Of a DNA stretch of 64,000 bases, positions 9,316 to 21,700 are shown piece after piece (the stretch's first letter is position 1; each line of letters opens with the position of its first letter). The notes beneath the pieces are model-generated. The model made no database searches and had not been told where the DNA came from. It saw only the letters and a list, made by a program, of their open reading frames with translations. Origin of the DNA: Porpolomopsis calyptriformis (taxonomy: Eukaryota > Basidiomycota > Agaricomycetes > Agaricales > Hygrophoraceae); the NCBI GenBank assembly GCA_951640195.1, contig OX621172.1:1364001-1428000 (forward strand), given 5' to 3'. Both the position numbers and the translations under genes were made by a program.

Positions 9316-10247
9316 TTGTAATAGTGGAAGGATAAAGAGAAGTGTGTGGTGAGGGAGCAAGTGGAGGCATCTACCTAGGCGGAATAAGAGAGGGTTAAGA
9401 AGAATGAGAGGAATAAGAGTGAGTTGAGAGGGTAGAGTGCAAGTTATAAGAGAAGTGAGAGTGAGAAGAGTAGGAGGAATAGGAAGTAAAAATTCAGAAG
9501 CAGATGGAGGATGCCTATGAAAGGCTTCTTCAGATTTTCTAGATAGTAATATCAACAATGAAGAGTTTTAATAAGAGATAGAGAAGGTTGAGGGTGATAG
9601 TATAATAAAGGCAGTGAAGGCAATGCTAGATACACCAGATATAATAGGGGTGATAATGGAGATGACAGAGGATGGGTATGAGCCCCAGAGTGGCAATAGT
9701 AGGTTAGTGGTCCTAGTGCAACTACTGATAGTAGAAGAAAAAGTGGCACAGTTAAAAGCTGCCCATTGAGAGATAATAGCAGTGAAGGGATGGTTATTAC
9801 CTGTGATAACAATGTGGGACTATTGGAAGAGGAAGATAATAGAGGAGGCCTTGCACCTAGTTGAGGGCAAGGTTAGTCCTATTATTATTTTTCTTCTTTT
9901 TAATTGTTTTTATTTTATTCTTAGTGCAATTATTGTGTAAAAGTAAGAACCAAGTGTGAGCCTAACCCCTCTGAGCCATTATGTGCCAAATGCATTATAA
10001 ATAAATGCAGTTACTACTAGTGAGGAGTAATGTAGCTCAGAAAGATGTATAAGCCCTGAGTTAAGGCTGTGTCAAAGGATGTGGGTACAGCAATAGATGG
10101 CTATAACAGTTCAAACCAGCTATTAAATTCAGAGATTCAACAATAAATATATTTTATTCCTTATAGGAAGACAACCCATTAGCCTTTTAGGTTACTATGG
10201 ACAGGAAGGAGTACTACTTATCAGCTAAACCTATAATAAGCAGTGTA
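9316..10247. other. AT-rich, purine-biased DNA without a supported gene
   Basis: The plus strand from 9316 to 9850 is very G/A-rich with stops in all frames. Two long open frames on the minus strand (9301-9558 and 9552-9812) are simple Leu/Ser/Pro-rich readings of that bias. From 9850 to 10247 it is AT-rich, and the only evident signal is the 3' flank of the exchanger gene. Confidence 0.5.
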
Positions 10248-13200
10248 CTAATACTGAATAAACCTTTGTATTAGCTTTCTAACCTGGTGAACAGATAATC
10301 CTTGTTCTGCATCAATTTCAGTATTAGGAGCAAAGAAAAACCCAGCAGTTAGAACAAGATAACTACTCATGTGGTTTATAAGGATACAAAATACTGTTGA
10401 AAGGCTAGCACTCACCTGAGGATTAAAATACTGCCTCGATGGTAATTGCTCTTTGCCTCAATGTATGTGTATGTCATCAGGAAAACTGACAGGATGATTA
10501 CAATCACATCCCATCTTGGGAAGATGAGCCTGGAACAATATGAATGCAACGATTAAGGATGTGAAAGGTGAAAGGTGAAATGCTCCCACGTGAATGTGTC
10601 TGCAATCTTGCCCAACTTGTTTGGCGCGTACCATGCCGAGAATGCAACCATGGCTGGGATTTGAAGAAGGCAAACCTGGAGAGCATACGCCGACCCGATC
10701 TCCATGCTTGGCGATGGGGATTTTAATGGTTCCATTAGGAATCTAAGGCAATGGATAAATACCTCAAAGCAATGTTGCCGTTTAACGCAAACGAGATTGC
10801 GTTCATAAACTCAGTGGTGTTGGGCACAAGGGCGAAAAGGGTGACACCTAAAAACTTCTCGTCAATCCCAGAGCCTTCCAGGATAACATCTACTACATCG
10901 ACCAAAATCTCTTTGGAAAGGTTCAATTCTCACATATCGTCCGAGAAAGGGGAAATAAACGTACCAGCGATCAGAGCAAAAAGTGCGGTGCATGCGAGCA
11001 ATACGCTGGCACTAGTTGTTCGACTCCACGATGGTGCGTCATGCCCATTATGAGCACCACCTTCCGAGTCTGCAGTAATTGTCGCCCCTGATGCTCTCAT
11101 TCTGGTTGGAGACAGGTTATGAGCTTCTTGGTGTCCGAGAATGCTGACAGTAACATTGGCGACGGCTCTGGTGAAATCATCTGTGGCCATGTTGTCGGGG
11201 AATGGCATGAATGACACGTTGGGATCTTTGACGATCTGATCGACACTTTCTAGTGCAGGATGAGGCGCTGAAGTTGCATATGAAACCCGTCTCCCGATGG
11301 GAAGGGGGTGAGCACTCGTTTTTTGAAAGGCGGCATTGGATAGACCTGGCTGGGGATGGTCACCCGTTCGTGGTAATGGGGTTTGGGAACGAGAGGGCAA
11401 ATTGCTTCCTATAGTGTCGGCCGAACTTGGCTTGCGATGTAGGGATTGGGAGCGACGCTGAGGACCTCCTATGTTTGCAAGCCCACCGGGCACGAGTCGA
11501 TGATAGATTGACATGCGATTATGGCTTGAAGAGACAGGCAGCTCCATGGGGTACATGAGTTGTTGTGGGTTTTGCCAGATCTGAGACGCATGAGTACGCA
11601 AGGAAAACCACAAACCGACCAGGTAAGACTAAATGCGGGTGATTATTACAGAGTCCATGCGAATTGATGCGGGAACTCACAAATAGAAGGATTACAGCGC
11701 AGAAATACATCAAGTGCTTAATCGTCGATTGGTATAATGGATCGTCGACCGGATTGGGATGTTTGTAATAACAATGGTCGCAAGTCCATGGAGAGTCGGC
11801 TGACGGAGAGGGTTGTGTGGGACACCCCCTGCAAATAAGTTGGAACTATCAGGGATCGAAATTAGCCTATCCGCGCAAGACATTAGACAGAAGGTGCATA
11901 CATTGCCGTAAGTCTGGTAAAACAATGTTGGAGTCAAAGTGCCAATGATGGCCATGATCAACATCATACTGGTAACCCCGGCACTCTTCGCATTGAATTT
12001 CTGCTCTTTTCTTCTCAATGCTCCACTACACATGCTCATTCCTGGCATCAGCAAAACCCCAGCTAAGAGGCTACCAACAATCGAACCCTCGACGAGACGT
12101 CCTTTCCCCTGCGTAAGCGCAATCGAATACAGAATAATCTCAATAACGGATCCGAATGTAGCATTGATTACCGCTCCCATGCCGATTGACGACTGAGCCG
12201 AGATGGATGCGACGGCCATGCCAATGAAGTAGGACAACGGAATCACACTGGCCAAACTCAAAATGAAGATAAGCCCGCGGGATGCAATCCATGCAAGTTG
12301 CCTTGGAATGTGCTGTCGTCGCTCGACCATAGGGAGTAGAACAAAACCATCGAGAATAGCAAAGAATACGATAGGAAGAAGATTGATGAACATGATGTTT
12401 ACGCCGCCAACGGTATACTTGTAATATTGCCAGCCAACCGCTTTATAAGTGCAGAGTAGGACCGTTGAGGTTGGAGATCCAGAAGGAGCAGCTTGTCCAG
12501 CTGACAGTCTCGGATGCTTGATAGAAATTTGTGGGGGAGAGGTGTCGGCAGAAACAGTTGGGTTGGTTTCGCCAGGAGATGAAACAACAACAGAAGGGGG
12601 GGCTGCGCAAAAACGAATATTGGCGGGATGTGCAAACATATGTTTCAACAAAGCCCAGTTCAATTTTGCCATTGGAATGGTGACAACGAGCCCCCAACAG
12701 GCAATACAGGCGATGAGCATCAATGGCGCAATGATTAATGTGAAAGTGAGCCAAAAGAAAGCTTCGCCAAGCCAACTACCGCTTGCCCGCTTCAGAGATC
12801 CGGTTGTCTTTGGGTAAGAACGCAGGGGAGGCAACGGGGTTGCACCGTATGATTTGGGAAGCCCGGTGTAAAGGTCTGTATCAGCGATGCTGGGCTGAAG
12901 AGGGGTAGTCTCGCTGGAAATGCGAATAGGATTCCAAGAATTTGATTGGGAGTGCTGAGCAACAAATGTGTTGGGTGTAATGGTAGAATGTTGGGAAAGG
13001 GGAACGCCTCGGGGCAGGTCAGAGGTGGCAGCTTGATCGGGTTGAGTGAAGGAGCGGGCAGAAGACCTGTGAAGATCATGATCGTCAGATCTTTCATGAA
13101 AGTGTCTCCCGCTGGAAGCTTCTTCGTCTTCTGTGGAAGGAAATGGATCTGGCATATCTCCTTCCACGTACTTGCCAAATGGCCAGGCAACATACCACCC

Positions 13201-13896
13201 AAGACCGAAAACGAGCGAAGAGTAGCGTTTCCCCCCTGCAGGGATCAAGAATAGCATTACAGAAACGGTAAAGCAAGAGAGTGCAAGCCACCAGCCAAAA
13301 CATAGGATCCAAAAAATGTTACCGGGAAGAAGGTGGCGTTCAGCCTGGGCTGAAGGGATGGAATGTAGGGCCTCGTCGGCATGGCGGGTGACAGACCTTG
13401 ACTTCTTGTACAGCGCTGGTTTCCAGATAGGAAGACCAAAGGGATGCTCGACGTTAATGAGAGATTGGCGATCTTTCAGTGTAATAGGATCTTCGTCCCT
13501 GTCGCTACCAATGTGGTCTTCCACCGATATATCGTTATCAGCGGGAATAGCTTTGCCTGGATCGTCTTCTTCATCACTTTCTTCATCCTGCTCACTCAAA
13601 ATCTCAGTGTTTTCATAGTGCCCGCGAGTGGTCGCACGCGAACTGCTGATACTCGTGCTTCTCGCTTCGCGCCTACTCGACATTGTTGAAGTGTTACGAA
13701 CAAGAATAGGTTGTGGGTGTCGGGAAGGAGCCCCAGTAAAGTAAGAAGTACCAACTTGGTGATGCGTCTGTGCTTCAGTTGCTGACCCATGCTGTGCGGC
13801 GTGGATGGGTGGCTGGTGAGTGGGCTGAGACAGAGGTGAAGACAAGGCAGAGGCCTCGTCAATGCCAGGCACTTCTGTGGGTGGTGACAATGGCAT
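10248..13896 (-). CDS. Vnx1-type vacuolar cation/H+ exchanger (CAX family), seven exons
   Basis: Proposed exons on the minus strand: 13896-11882, 11828-11681, 11628-10965, 10910-10763, 10706-10590, 10529-10416 and 10362-10248. All introns are GT-AG and 52-60 nt. The total is 3321 nt (1106 codons plus stop). The N-terminus is a long Ser/Pro-rich, acidic cytosolic tail. Next comes the family block HPFGLPIWKPALYKKSRSV, then membrane segments. CAX repeat 1 has GMGAVINATFGSVIEI and repeat 2 has GIDEKFLGVTLFALVPNTTE with GNIALSMEIGSAYALQ. A Cys-rich loop (CPTQ...CDHC) lies between. Yeast Vnx1 exchanges Na+/K+ for H+ at the vacuole; the relatives CAX/VCX move Ca2+. The first intron boundary is least certain: the frame holds with donor GTCTTG, while the upstream GTATGC donor would shift it. 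No stop breaks the model, so this looks like a live host gene. Confidence 0.9.
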
Positions 13897-15381
13897 GTCG
13901 CAACGACAGAGACCACTGCTCGCTTATGTCATAAGGTTGCATCGGGACTCTTACATAAGCTAAATAAGAACATGTTACTACAGCTGAAGCCATTTTGGAG
14001 CATGCACAATCTTTGCAAAACTTTTGGAAGCTTGACAAATTTTGCCCACTCATTTACTGTGCCTCATCAGCAAAACTGCAATAACAAGGTCATGCCATGT
14101 CATGTAATATATTGGGCACAATCTGCCACAAGGCTCACAATGCTGGGGGGACAATACCTTGCCTGAAACCCAGATGAAAAATGACAATGTAGCTACAAAA
14201 TGACAATTTTGGAACTCAATGGCAAGGCAATGTAATGTGAGGTAGCCCCTGGTAGGAAAATAATTTGGATATAGCTGTAATACTCAAACTTAACTGTATC
14301 ATATCATTTATATTCAAGTACAACACTTATATAACATTATTTACTTATACTAGAAGTAGAGGGGAAATATGGATCAGCTAGGATTCAAACCCAAGACTCT
14401 TTGAAAGCAGTCTTATAAATTACCACTACACCAAATAGGCATATTAAATAGGGGGAACATTGGCCTTCTAGTTAGATCACACCATAGTTGGTGTAGAAAG
14501 AACTATTACATTCCCTTGCATTGTGCTAGCTGGTTGTATACTACAATAGAATAACTAGCCTACTTGATAACAACATTACCTTGTAATACAAGGGTTATTG
14601 CAACATTGTAATACATTGCAAGATAGCTACTAACATGGTATTACATTGGCAAGCTATGTCATTTTAGTTCACAGTTACATGGTAAGGTAATGTGTGACCA
14701 TCTTGGTCAGACTTTGCAATGCTCACAATGTTATTGCACTTTTGCTGATGCTGGTCAGGAAGTCGGTCAGACCAGGTACTTGGTCAGTTGCTTCTATATC
14801 TGAAGGCAATGCTTTTTAGATACTTTCTGCAGTATAGACTAACAAGCTGTACTTGAGGCCATGTCTGTGCCAAATTTCAAGTTACTAATCCACCTGCATC
14901 GAGGATTACAACTGTTTGATGGGTGACTCATGAGGATTTGGTCAGCTTTGGCTATCAGGCTGGGGATGACTAATCCAGCCAAGGCTTCATTCTCCTCAAT
15001 TTCTTATCCATTCTACTTCAAAATTTGGCACAACACAGCTGGCGAATTAACCCTTCATTTTGAAAGTTCCTCCTCCTCACACTGCACCAAGTAAAGCCTA
15101 TGTTTCCTCATATTCCTGTGTTGTAGCATTAAAGCCTGTTTCATATCAGACAAAATCAATGCAAGCCTACCAAACAAGGAGGGAACAATTTGCTCTACTT
15201 TTTTTTCATATGTCAAACCTCAGCACCACCCCTTTTGTTCTCTGCTATTTACAGATTTTATCCAATTTTTTACATTCAGCAATTCCACATTCAACTTTGA
15301 TCACAACAATACATACCTTCAACATGTTTTTATCACTTTACATTTGAATCCTTCCCCCCACACAAATCTTGGCTTCCCACC
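13897..15381. other. Upstream region of the exchanger gene, repeat-like, no gene
   Basis: This AT-rich stretch has many scattered 'caatgtaatg' and 'gtaatacattgcaa' words around 14190-14700, like the ends of a decayed DNA transposon. It also holds a tRNA-like segment (14371-14440). The exchanger promoter must lie near its left edge, but I see no clear TATA box. The right edge is the 5' flank of the pogo-type reading at 15382. Confidence 0.4.
14371..14440 (-). repeat. tRNA-Glu-like pseudogene or SINE head
   Basis: On the minus strand this has an A-box-like GGTGTAGTGGTAA, an anticodon-loop-like CTTTCAA (Glu TTC) within an AAGACT/AGTCTT stem, and a B-box-like GGGTTTGAATCC. The two ends do not pair as an acceptor stem and the anticodon loop geometry is off, so it is not a working tRNA. 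It fits a tRNA-derived SINE head or a decayed tRNA copy. Confidence 0.45.
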
Positions 15382-15828
15382 ATGGCTCCACCTCTTGCTG
15401 AACCCCCTTTGCTTGTAGATCTCACTCAGGCACAGCTAATGGAGCACACACTCACTGTGCTTGTTGCCTCAGGTACCAAACCCAATGGCAAGCCAAATCT
15501 CTCCATCCGAAACGTGGCAATGCAGTTTGAGGTCCCTCGAAGCACTCTTACTGATAGATGGAATGGCATCCTTACCCGCAAGGAGGGCCATGCACATGAG
15601 CTCCTGCTTACTACTGCACAGGAGGAGGTGCTCACGGAGTGGATCCAAGTGGCAGGTCGCCGAGGAATTAGCCATTGGGCTCAGCATTGCGTCATTGAGG
15701 TGGTGGCTAGAGCTGTATGGCTCGTCATCGTCTACGCCAACAGGTCGTGGTCGATGTTGTGGCATCCCCCAATCTTGATCGCAACCGTCGTTGGACGGTT
15801 GTACGGCTATTCTAGTTGTAACGAGTAG
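15382..15828 (+). pseudogene. N-terminal fragment of a pogo/Tc1-type transposase (HTH domains)
   Basis: The frame starts MAPPLAEPP and carries a Psq-like helix-turn-helix (LSIRNVAMQFEVPRSTLTDRW, residues ~40-60). The start of a CENP-B/Tc5-type HTH follows (LLTTAQEEVLTEWIQVAGRRGI, ~74-96). The reading then leaves the family after ~residue 110, and no DDE catalytic core follows in the next 1.5 kb. In pogo-like transposases these two HTH units bind the terminal repeats. This is therefore a truncated remnant or a solitary DNA-binding domain. The start codon is preceded by 'caccatgg', a good context. Confidence 0.6.
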
Positions 15829-17390
15829 GACGTGGGCGATACAGCGTGGAGACATAGCCCGCCGTTGGTGGTGACGTGGCACATCCTGTGCCTCGTGATG
15901 GCCTCGATATCGACAACGTCGGTCTTGTTCCGACATCAATACAAAACACAAATGAAAAAAATCCATAGGCAAAGGAAACCCTGCTTGATGGTCAGTCAAT
16001 GACAGGGGATTGCGAACCATCCTCTGATGGCCGAAAAGGGGACTGCGAACCATACTCTGATGACCAGTCAAACGAAAAGCGACTGCAAACCATCCTGTAA
16101 GCTTCCAAAGATAGGCTTAGTCGAAGAAATCGTACATGAATGATGAGGATATGGCTGAAAAAGCGAAAATTGGAGGATAATTGACCGGAAGTTGGGCCGG
16201 GAATGATGATGACACTGAGAGACGAAGATGAGGGGTGCAAAATGAGCACTTGACGAAAGAATTGGGCATAAAACGAAGGCAATATTAGCAGATTGGTCTG
16301 GATAGGGGTCCAAAATCTAAAGTCGTAGAGACAATGACGGTAATGATGGGGGAGGCGAAATAGATGAAAGCAGATGAGGAAACCATGAGGAGCTCGAGGG
16401 GGAGCTCTAGGACAAGTGTCTAACGGTCCGAAACGGTGAGGAAAGAGCCATGAAATGGGTCTGCCTGGTGATGAGGGGGGAGGGGGTATGTCGTTGGTCA
16501 ATAACGCGTGGACGGATATGGACGATCTTGGGGTCGTTGGAAAGGTATGGACGAGGCGTCGTGACGATCCAAAGATGGAGGGAATCTGTGGGGTCAATCT
16601 GGAGATATGGCCGAATCATAATCCTATCTGGTCCAAAGAACAAAGAAATACATATCTTTGGAACCGCTGAACGGAATCCTACAAATGCGGGGTCGTTTTG
16701 ATGCGGTTGACGAGACGAACCGAAGGGATGCAATCGACAAGGGATACGTGGAATATCGAGTGAAAACGAAATTGGGCACAATGTAAGAGAAGGGTACAAA
16801 GACAAAGGTGTTTGTCGACGACGTGTGGGTGGATCTGAGTGATATCGGGCTCGTTAGAAGGGCACGAAATGGGACTTATCGAGACCCAAGAATGAATGAT
16901 TGACGAGCTGTCAAACTGTCGATATCGCCAAATCATCCTCCAGGTATGCCACAACAAAGACATGCGAGAATCTGTGGAACTACTGGGCCGAATCTTATGA
17001 GCTTGGAACCGTCGGAAAGCCCTTGAAAACGTGAATCGAGCGATATAGATATCATGCGAAACGAACCGAAACTGAGTGAGATCGACGTCAAAGGGTAGGT
17101 TGGGGAATGGGTCAAAGTCCTGAGATGGGGATCTTGAATGGTGGTACAGATGGTCTTGAAAGGCAAGCTGAGTGCAGGGATGATATGGTGTTGTCGAGAA
17201 CGATGGGAGACAGGACAATGAAGAAGAAAATGAGGGTGGAGATACACTGAAAAGTGCATAGGCAAAATGAAGAGAACTGAGTGAAGCAAAGGAGCACAAT
17301 CCATCGCACTGGGCTCTAGAATGATACGTCTGGGATGGGCCTGAGGGCAAGGGTGGCCAGCAGTTAGCCAGAGTGGTGTTGTTGGGAGTC
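15829..17390. repeat. GC-richer region with diverged ~340-bp repeats
   Basis: This region has more GC and CpG than its neighbours and no convincing gene. Two diverged units can be aligned by eye. About 16498-16680 (ataacgcgtggacgg..., ggggtcgttggaaag, gatatggccgaatcat) matches about 16812-17010 (gacgtgtgggtgg..., cgggctcgttagaag, gatatcgccaaatcat). A shorter repeat (gactgcgaaccat / gattgcgaaccat / gactgcaaaccat) occurs at 16009-16094. Long minus-strand frames are low-complexity Ser/Pro/Phe readings. Confidence 0.4.
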
Positions 17391-17927
17391 ACTCAACAAG
17401 AATCAGAGCACACACTGGTGTGCCTCATCTGCACCATTTCTACCCTTGCCAGTTGGCAGGGGACTACCTTGTGACAGTGGGTCACCTCCGCCGTCTTTGC
17501 AGTGGTCTGGCACGTCGTGCCCATGCGAGGTGGTGTTGGTAGTGGTGGCTGTGCAAGAAGTTCCCACGGGTGACCGAGTACCTGAACTGGCGCAATTTAG
17601 CACTCCCTGTGGCAAAATATTCATATCATGGCAGCGGCATCACATAAAAATATTGAAAGCATGTCAGATGGGAGACAACTAGTTGGCCTTGCTATCTGAA
17701 GTTCCTAACATACTGTGCAGACTGTATTTATTGTATACTACTCTGCTTTAGCTAGCCTGACCAAGTACTAGGCCAGGCACAGTAGACCTGAGAAAAGTGC
17801 AGCAAAAACCTTGCTTGCAGAATATGATAGTTTAATTATTTGGATTAACAGATATCTAAAATACAGAATATCGATGGTAAAAGTAAATGGTCTGTGAATA
17901 TCATTGCATTGAGACATAAGGCAATGA
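17391..17927. other. Unassigned DNA, no supported gene
   Basis: The part to about 17640 is GC-rich and holds short antisense frames without recognisable motifs. The rest is AT-rich. I see no element end or RNA gene. The right edge is the 3' end of the split unknown gene. Confidence 0.4.
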
Positions 17928-18228
17928 TTAAAACTTGCGCCGACTTTGGCACACAAAACTGGGGACTTCGAAATGACATTTTTTTGAAGGAGATTTGGTA
18001 GGAGAGGTTGAAATGGTGAACCTCAGCTGTAAGACAGTGAGTGATTCAATGTCAGTGTAAAATAAAGATCCTTTAATGAAAGTATCAGTTGTTAATGTCA
18101 CGCGGATGAGTACAGTAGCCCCTGCTAGTCGATTCTTGTATTCAGCAGAGATAATAGGTTTGCCGTTCACTAATGTCACTGGTAAAGGACTGACATTGTA
18201 GAGTCCTGCTTCTTTGATTTTTTTGAGT
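17928..18228 (-). pseudogene. 3' part of an unrecognised gene, cut off by element A
   Basis: Reading leftwards from the element A insertion: ALKKIKEAGLYNVSP, VTLVNGKPIISAEYKN, RLAGATVLIRVTLTTD, then TDIESLTVLQ and stop near 17928. It joins in frame across A with the segment ending FLIENWLCKFDRVTIA at 25622-25680, once A and one GCTAT copy are ignored. The family is unknown to me. It appears hydrophilic with no transmembrane run. Its final residues may be intronic rather than coding. Confidence 0.55.
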
Positions 18229-18233
18229 GCTAT

Positions 18234-18702
18234 TGTTACGTCGGTGGTGAGGTCTCAGGTAGCTTCCGGGGACAACAAGGAGCCTAGTGCATAAACTAGG
18301 GGAAACATTGTTGAAATTCAAGACTAAGGAAGATACAAGCGTATTGTACTCTACTTATATCTATCGAAGTCTGGAATGTGATAGTGATTACTACAGGGAC
18401 GTTCCATGGAACGGCTGACTAATGCGCAGCCTTGCGCAGCTACTATGGAGTAACTGCGGAGCACGTCTTCATTGACCAATAGCGTAAACGTCTCCAATCT
18501 ATGAGGATCAGTGATAAGATAAGATTAGATAGGGAGATAAGATAAGATAAGTGGAAAGGAGAAACTGAAAGGAAAGTGGGTGGAAGTCCAGTCGGTAGTG
18601 TCACGTGTCACGTCATGGTCACGGTGGTCGACGAATCGAGTGTGACAGGTCACAGGAGTCACGGACAGGGGACGAGTGGTCAAAAAATGAGAAATCGTAA
18701 CA
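18234..18702 (-). repeat. 3' LTR of element A
   Basis: This 469-bp LTR reads TGTTACG...GTAACA on both strands. Compared with the 5' LTR (25148-25616) I count 11 substitutions and no indels, each falling in a CpG of one copy or an inferred ancestral CpG. It contains the GATAAG array (18511-18551 on the plus strand). Confidence 0.95.
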
Positions 18703-18717
18703 TCACCCTCTCTTCAA
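18703..18717 (-). promoter_or_regulatory. Polypurine tract of element A
   Basis: On the minus strand the 15 bases before the 3' LTR read TTGAAGAGAGGGTGA. A purine run in this position primes plus-strand cDNA synthesis in LTR retrotransposons. Element B has the same run beside its 3' LTR (46815-46829). Confidence 0.75.
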
Positions 18718-18735
18718 ATTCGCGTCCGCGCGATG

Positions 18736-21700
18736 TCAACGTAGGCGTTGGAGATGTCTTGAACAGTCTCGGAGCAGCCATCTTGGCGCGTAGCAGGGAG
18801 AGGTCGGGAGATGGTATTGATATCGACGACGGATTTCCAGGGCGGATAAGGGAGAGATGAGTTGATAGAGTCGGAGCTCTTGGGCCTGATCACCCAGTCG
18901 TAGAACAACTGTGATTGCGTTTACTGGGCTCGACTCGTAAATCCAAACTCGTCGTGTGGTTGGTGGGAGGAGAGGAAGAAGGGCAGAACCATTGAAGTCA
19001 TGCTCGAGGAGTCGATCGACTTCTGTTGGGGTCAACGGAATGAGAACATCAATGTTATCACTAGTCTTTGGCGATTTATAATCTTCACCCGTTGAGTCTG
19101 TGACGGGGTCGTAGAGCTGTTCGTCAATTCCAAAGAAGTTGTCCATATGAATGACACGTAGTTGAAGCCTTGGGGCTGGTCGTTCGGGATGGAGAGCGTG
19201 GAATTCATCGACCAATTCTTGGGAGTTCTTGACATTGGTCTCGGGTTCCCAGGTATTTTCCTCACTGGTGTAACCTTCCCAGTGCACGAGGTATTGAAGT
19301 TTCCCTTTCCGTAATCGGGAATCCAGAATTTCATTGACGACATACTCGACGTCGTCTTCCAGTTGGAGTGGGGGAGGAGGAGGGGGTCTTTTTTGGTTTG
19401 GAAAGGAAGGGGGACGATAAGGGGAGAGATAAGACTCGTTGAAAACCGGGTACAATCCTAGCCATTCGCGAGGGAGTTCAAGTCTATAAGCAGAGTGACC
19501 AACCTTCTCGACAACCTTGAAGGGTCCGAAGCGTTTGTTGTCCAGCTTCTTCATGGGTCGTTTGGTTTTGATGTTGGTGGCAGCCAACCATACCTTATCT
19601 CCTGGCGAGTATTCTTGTGTGGCACGAACGTGTTTGTCATGAGCGGTTTTCATTCTCTCGTTTGCTTCCTTCAGGGCAGCTTCGGCTTCCTGATGGACCT
19701 TTTTCATCCGATTGGTGAATTGAGTTGCGGATTCATTTCGGACTTCCTCTGCAGTATCACTTCCTATCCAGGGATCTTGACTGTAATTGATATAGAAGGG
19801 AGTTTGTCGTGTGGCTGCGTGGATGGAGTTATTATACGAAAACTCTGCCAACGCGAGCCATTCCTTCCAATTATCCTGACAATGGTTGATGAAGACGCGG
19901 AGATACTGTTCAAGCGTCTGATTCATTTGTTCGGATTGGCCATCGGTTTGGGGATGGTAAGCGGTAGAAACATTCTAGGAGGTGCCCAGAAGGCGAAAGA
20001 GGTCGGTCATGAATTTGGAAACGAATCGCGGATCGCGATCGTGGATGATGCATCAGGGAACTCCATGATCCCAAATTACTCGGTCCCAGATGATTTTGGC
20101 AAATCCCTCGGAGTTCAGTTCAATGTGAGTGGCCTCGAACTTGACTGCCTTGGAGAAATGATCGACAATGGTGAGAATTGCATTGTAGCCCTGACATTCC
20201 GGTATGGGGCCAACGAGATCAACCGTGATCGTATCCCATGGTCGAGTGGAGGGATCGAAGGGATGTAGGGGAGTCTTCGTGGGCAACCGAGAGGCCTTGG
20301 TGCGTTGACATGTTTCGCAACCACGAACATAGGTATTGACGTCTCTCTTGATGGTGGGCCACCAGTAGTCGCGACACACGGCTTTGGTGGTTTTGAAGGA
20401 GCCATAGTGTCCGGAGAGAGGGTTGTCGTGGTATTGGGCGATGATGTCGCCGCGGAGAGAGAAATCCCTTGAGACATAGATTCGGTCCAGGAAGGTCTTG
20501 ATACCGTCGTCCTGGGTCTTCCAATCGTTTTCGCGTTTTTCTTGAAGGAGTGTGGTTTGTGTCTCTTTGTTACAGTACGAATTCCGGATTCGTGAGCGGA
20601 AATTAGTAGGTTCAATCTCGTGTTGAACCTGTTGGAGGTCTACAATAGGGTGATTCAGGGCAGGAAAAAGATTAGACAGAAGTAAAATAGTGTCGTCATT
20701 GTCGTTCACCTCCTTCTCAAAACCTGGTCGTCTCAACAGGATATCGGCCTTGGAGTTGGCCTTGCCGGCGACGTGGTGAAGAGAAAAATGATAGTCCTGC
20801 AGCTCTGTGAGCCATCTAGCCTGGCGCCTGTTCAACTTCTGTGGCAGCTTGAAATACTGGAGGTTGGCGTGATCCGTCCAAACCTCAAAGACTTGCTTAG
20901 CAGACAGGAGCCATTTTCTGAACTCTTGGAGTGCGGTCATAATTGTGAGCAATTCGCAGTCGTAGATCTGATAATTTCGTTCCGTGGGTGTAAACAATTT
21001 GGAGATGTAGGCGATGGGCTTCCAGACATTATTTTGTTTTTGTGACAGCACAGCGCCCAAGGCATAGTCGGAAGCATCGGTTTCCACACGGAGTAAGTCG
21101 TCATCGTTGGCAATGGATAAGACGGGAGAGGTGGTAATGATTGTTTTCAGGGCGTCGAAGGTGTCCTGGCATTCGGGGGTCCAGTCGAAAGGAGCGTTTC
21201 CAGTTAACACATTGAGGGGGCGAGCAATTCCAGTGAAGTGATGGATAAATCGACAATAGAAGTTGCAAAATCCAAGAAAGGCCTGAACGTCGCGTTTGCA
21301 CTCAGGGGTCGGCCAGTCGGTGATCCCTTGAACCTTGATGGGGTCCATTTTGACGTGGCCTTCAGACACGATTACTCTGAGATATTCCACTTGTTGTTGA
21401 TCGAAATCGCATTTCTCTGGCTTGAGGTAGAGCTTATGTTCGCGAAGTGTGGTCATAACTTCGTAGACATGTTGATGATGCATTTCGAGGTCCTTGTCGA
21501 AGATGAGGATGTCGTCGATGTATACTAAGACATGTCCTTCAACGATTTGGACATGGAAAATGTTGTTCATCATGTTCTGAAAGGTGGCAGGTGAGTTCGT
21601 GAGACCGAAAAACATGACCAGTGGTTCGAATAGGCCGCGGTTGGTTCTGAACGCAGCCTTGTGTTCGTCTCCTTCCTTGATCCGAACATTGTTGTATCCC

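Noticed and set aside
10929..10964. 36-nt intron ending at ATGTGAG in the exchanger gene
   Set aside because: Extending to the CCAAAG acceptor gives a 54-nt intron and restores the expected ALIAEILVDVV sequence, matching the other intron sizes.
12449..12817. Plus-strand frames inside the exchanger gene
   Set aside because: They are antisense to the CAX exons, with no motif. The minus reading carries the family signatures.
14371..14440. Functional tRNA-Glu gene
   Set aside because: The acceptor ends do not pair and the anticodon arm is distorted, so it was listed only as a tRNA-like repeat.
15992..17392. Long minus-strand frames of 120-237 codons
   Set aside because: Low-complexity Ser/Pro/Phe/His readings from CpG- and purine-rich DNA, with no domain and no conserved start context.
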